A stretch of 22,088 nt of DNA. It comes from CAZZNQ01 sp964655775 (GTDB lineage: Bacteria; Planctomycetota; Brocadiia; SM23-32). Below are positions 21,986 through 22,088 of this stretch, one piece after another. The notes under the pieces were generated by a model. That model made no database searches. It was not told where the DNA came from and saw only the letters and a program-made list of their open reading frames with translations. Every line of letters begins with the position of its first letter. Position 1 is the first letter of the stretch. The position numbers and the translations under genes were made by a program. Location of the stretch: positions 1 to 22,088 of the forward strand of contig CAZZNQ010000067.1 of assembly GCA_964655775.1 (NCBI GenBank). The letters are read 5' to 3'.

Positions 21986-22088
21986 GCTTCATTGGCGCAG
22001 CGGGGCGAGACGCCCCGCTCTACCCATTGCAGGGGCGGCTTCATTAGACGCAGCGGGGCGAGACGCCCCGCTCTACCCATTGCAGGGG
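21986..22088. repeat. Tandem repeat of about 52 bp with a perfect 9-bp hairpin, running off the window
   Basis: Two copies are visible, 21986-22037 and 22038-22088 (truncated by the window edge). They are identical over most of their length apart from a GGCG/AGACG difference that adds one base. Each contains AGCGGGGCG-aga-CGCCCCGCT (21999-22019 and 22052-22072), followed by CTACCCATTGCAGGGG. The GC-rich hairpin with a 3-base loop recalls REP-type intergenic elements. It may continue to the right. Confidence 0.8.

Noticed and set aside
21986..22088. A CRISPR array.
   Set aside because: The whole unit repeats without variable spacers, and only two copies are seen.

Overview
The window is about 22 kb of GC-rich bacterial DNA with densely packed genes, and almost certainly chromosomal. 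No rRNA, tRNA, phage structural gene, transposase or CRISPR array was found. The gene families point to Planctomycetota or a neighbouring lineage (Hydrogenedentota, Sumerlaeota or Armatimonadota type): an oligogalacturonate-lyase-like propeller, a formylglycine sulfatase, PD40 propeller proteins, a non-pyrrolysine MttB homologue and a Tes-like radical SAM enzyme. This placement is an inference from gene content, not a taxonomic assignment.

Layout. (1) 1-275: the 3' end of a propeller gene on the + strand. (2) 296-5744, - strand: a tight operon read as etfB, etfA, a GlcD/LDH-type FAD oxidase, a TIM-barrel amidohydrolase and an MttB-superfamily methyltransferase. (3) 5879-9321, - strand: an overlapping pair, a polytopic membrane protein resembling DUF6057 and an exported PD40 propeller with one c-type heme motif. 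(4) 9462-12835, - strand: a ferric-reductase-like transmembrane oxidoreductase, a DUF429 protein, a YqjD/DUF883 plus holin-superfamily-III envelope pair, and a small CBS-domain protein. (5) 13215-15140, + strand: an orphan MASE3-PAS histidine kinase. (6) 15218-17907, - strand: an assimilatory sulfur module of an Rrf2 regulator, a CysH-type APS/PAPS reductase and a siroheme sulfite/nitrite reductase. (7) 18325-21873, + strand: a promoter, a long structured leader, a Tes-like radical SAM enzyme and a sulfatase. (8) The right edge carries a tandem repeat built on a perfect 9-bp hairpin.

Working together. EtfAB plus the FAD oxidase look like an electron-transferring 2-hydroxyacid dehydrogenase complex that shares a transcript with a methyltransferase and a hydrolase. 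The Rrf2 gene has a consensus promoter (TTGACA-17-TATAAT), and a sequence element in its leader recurs in front of cysH, suggesting one regulator controls sulfur reduction.

The most unusual feature is the leader of the radical SAM gene. Transcription from a good promoter would start at about 18361. Two bases later begins one strand of a long helix whose partner lies about 150 nt downstream, enclosing at least two further helices. It looks like a riboswitch-type or other cis-regulatory RNA. I do not recognise its class. It precedes a gene of the superfamily that makes membrane-spanning lipids.
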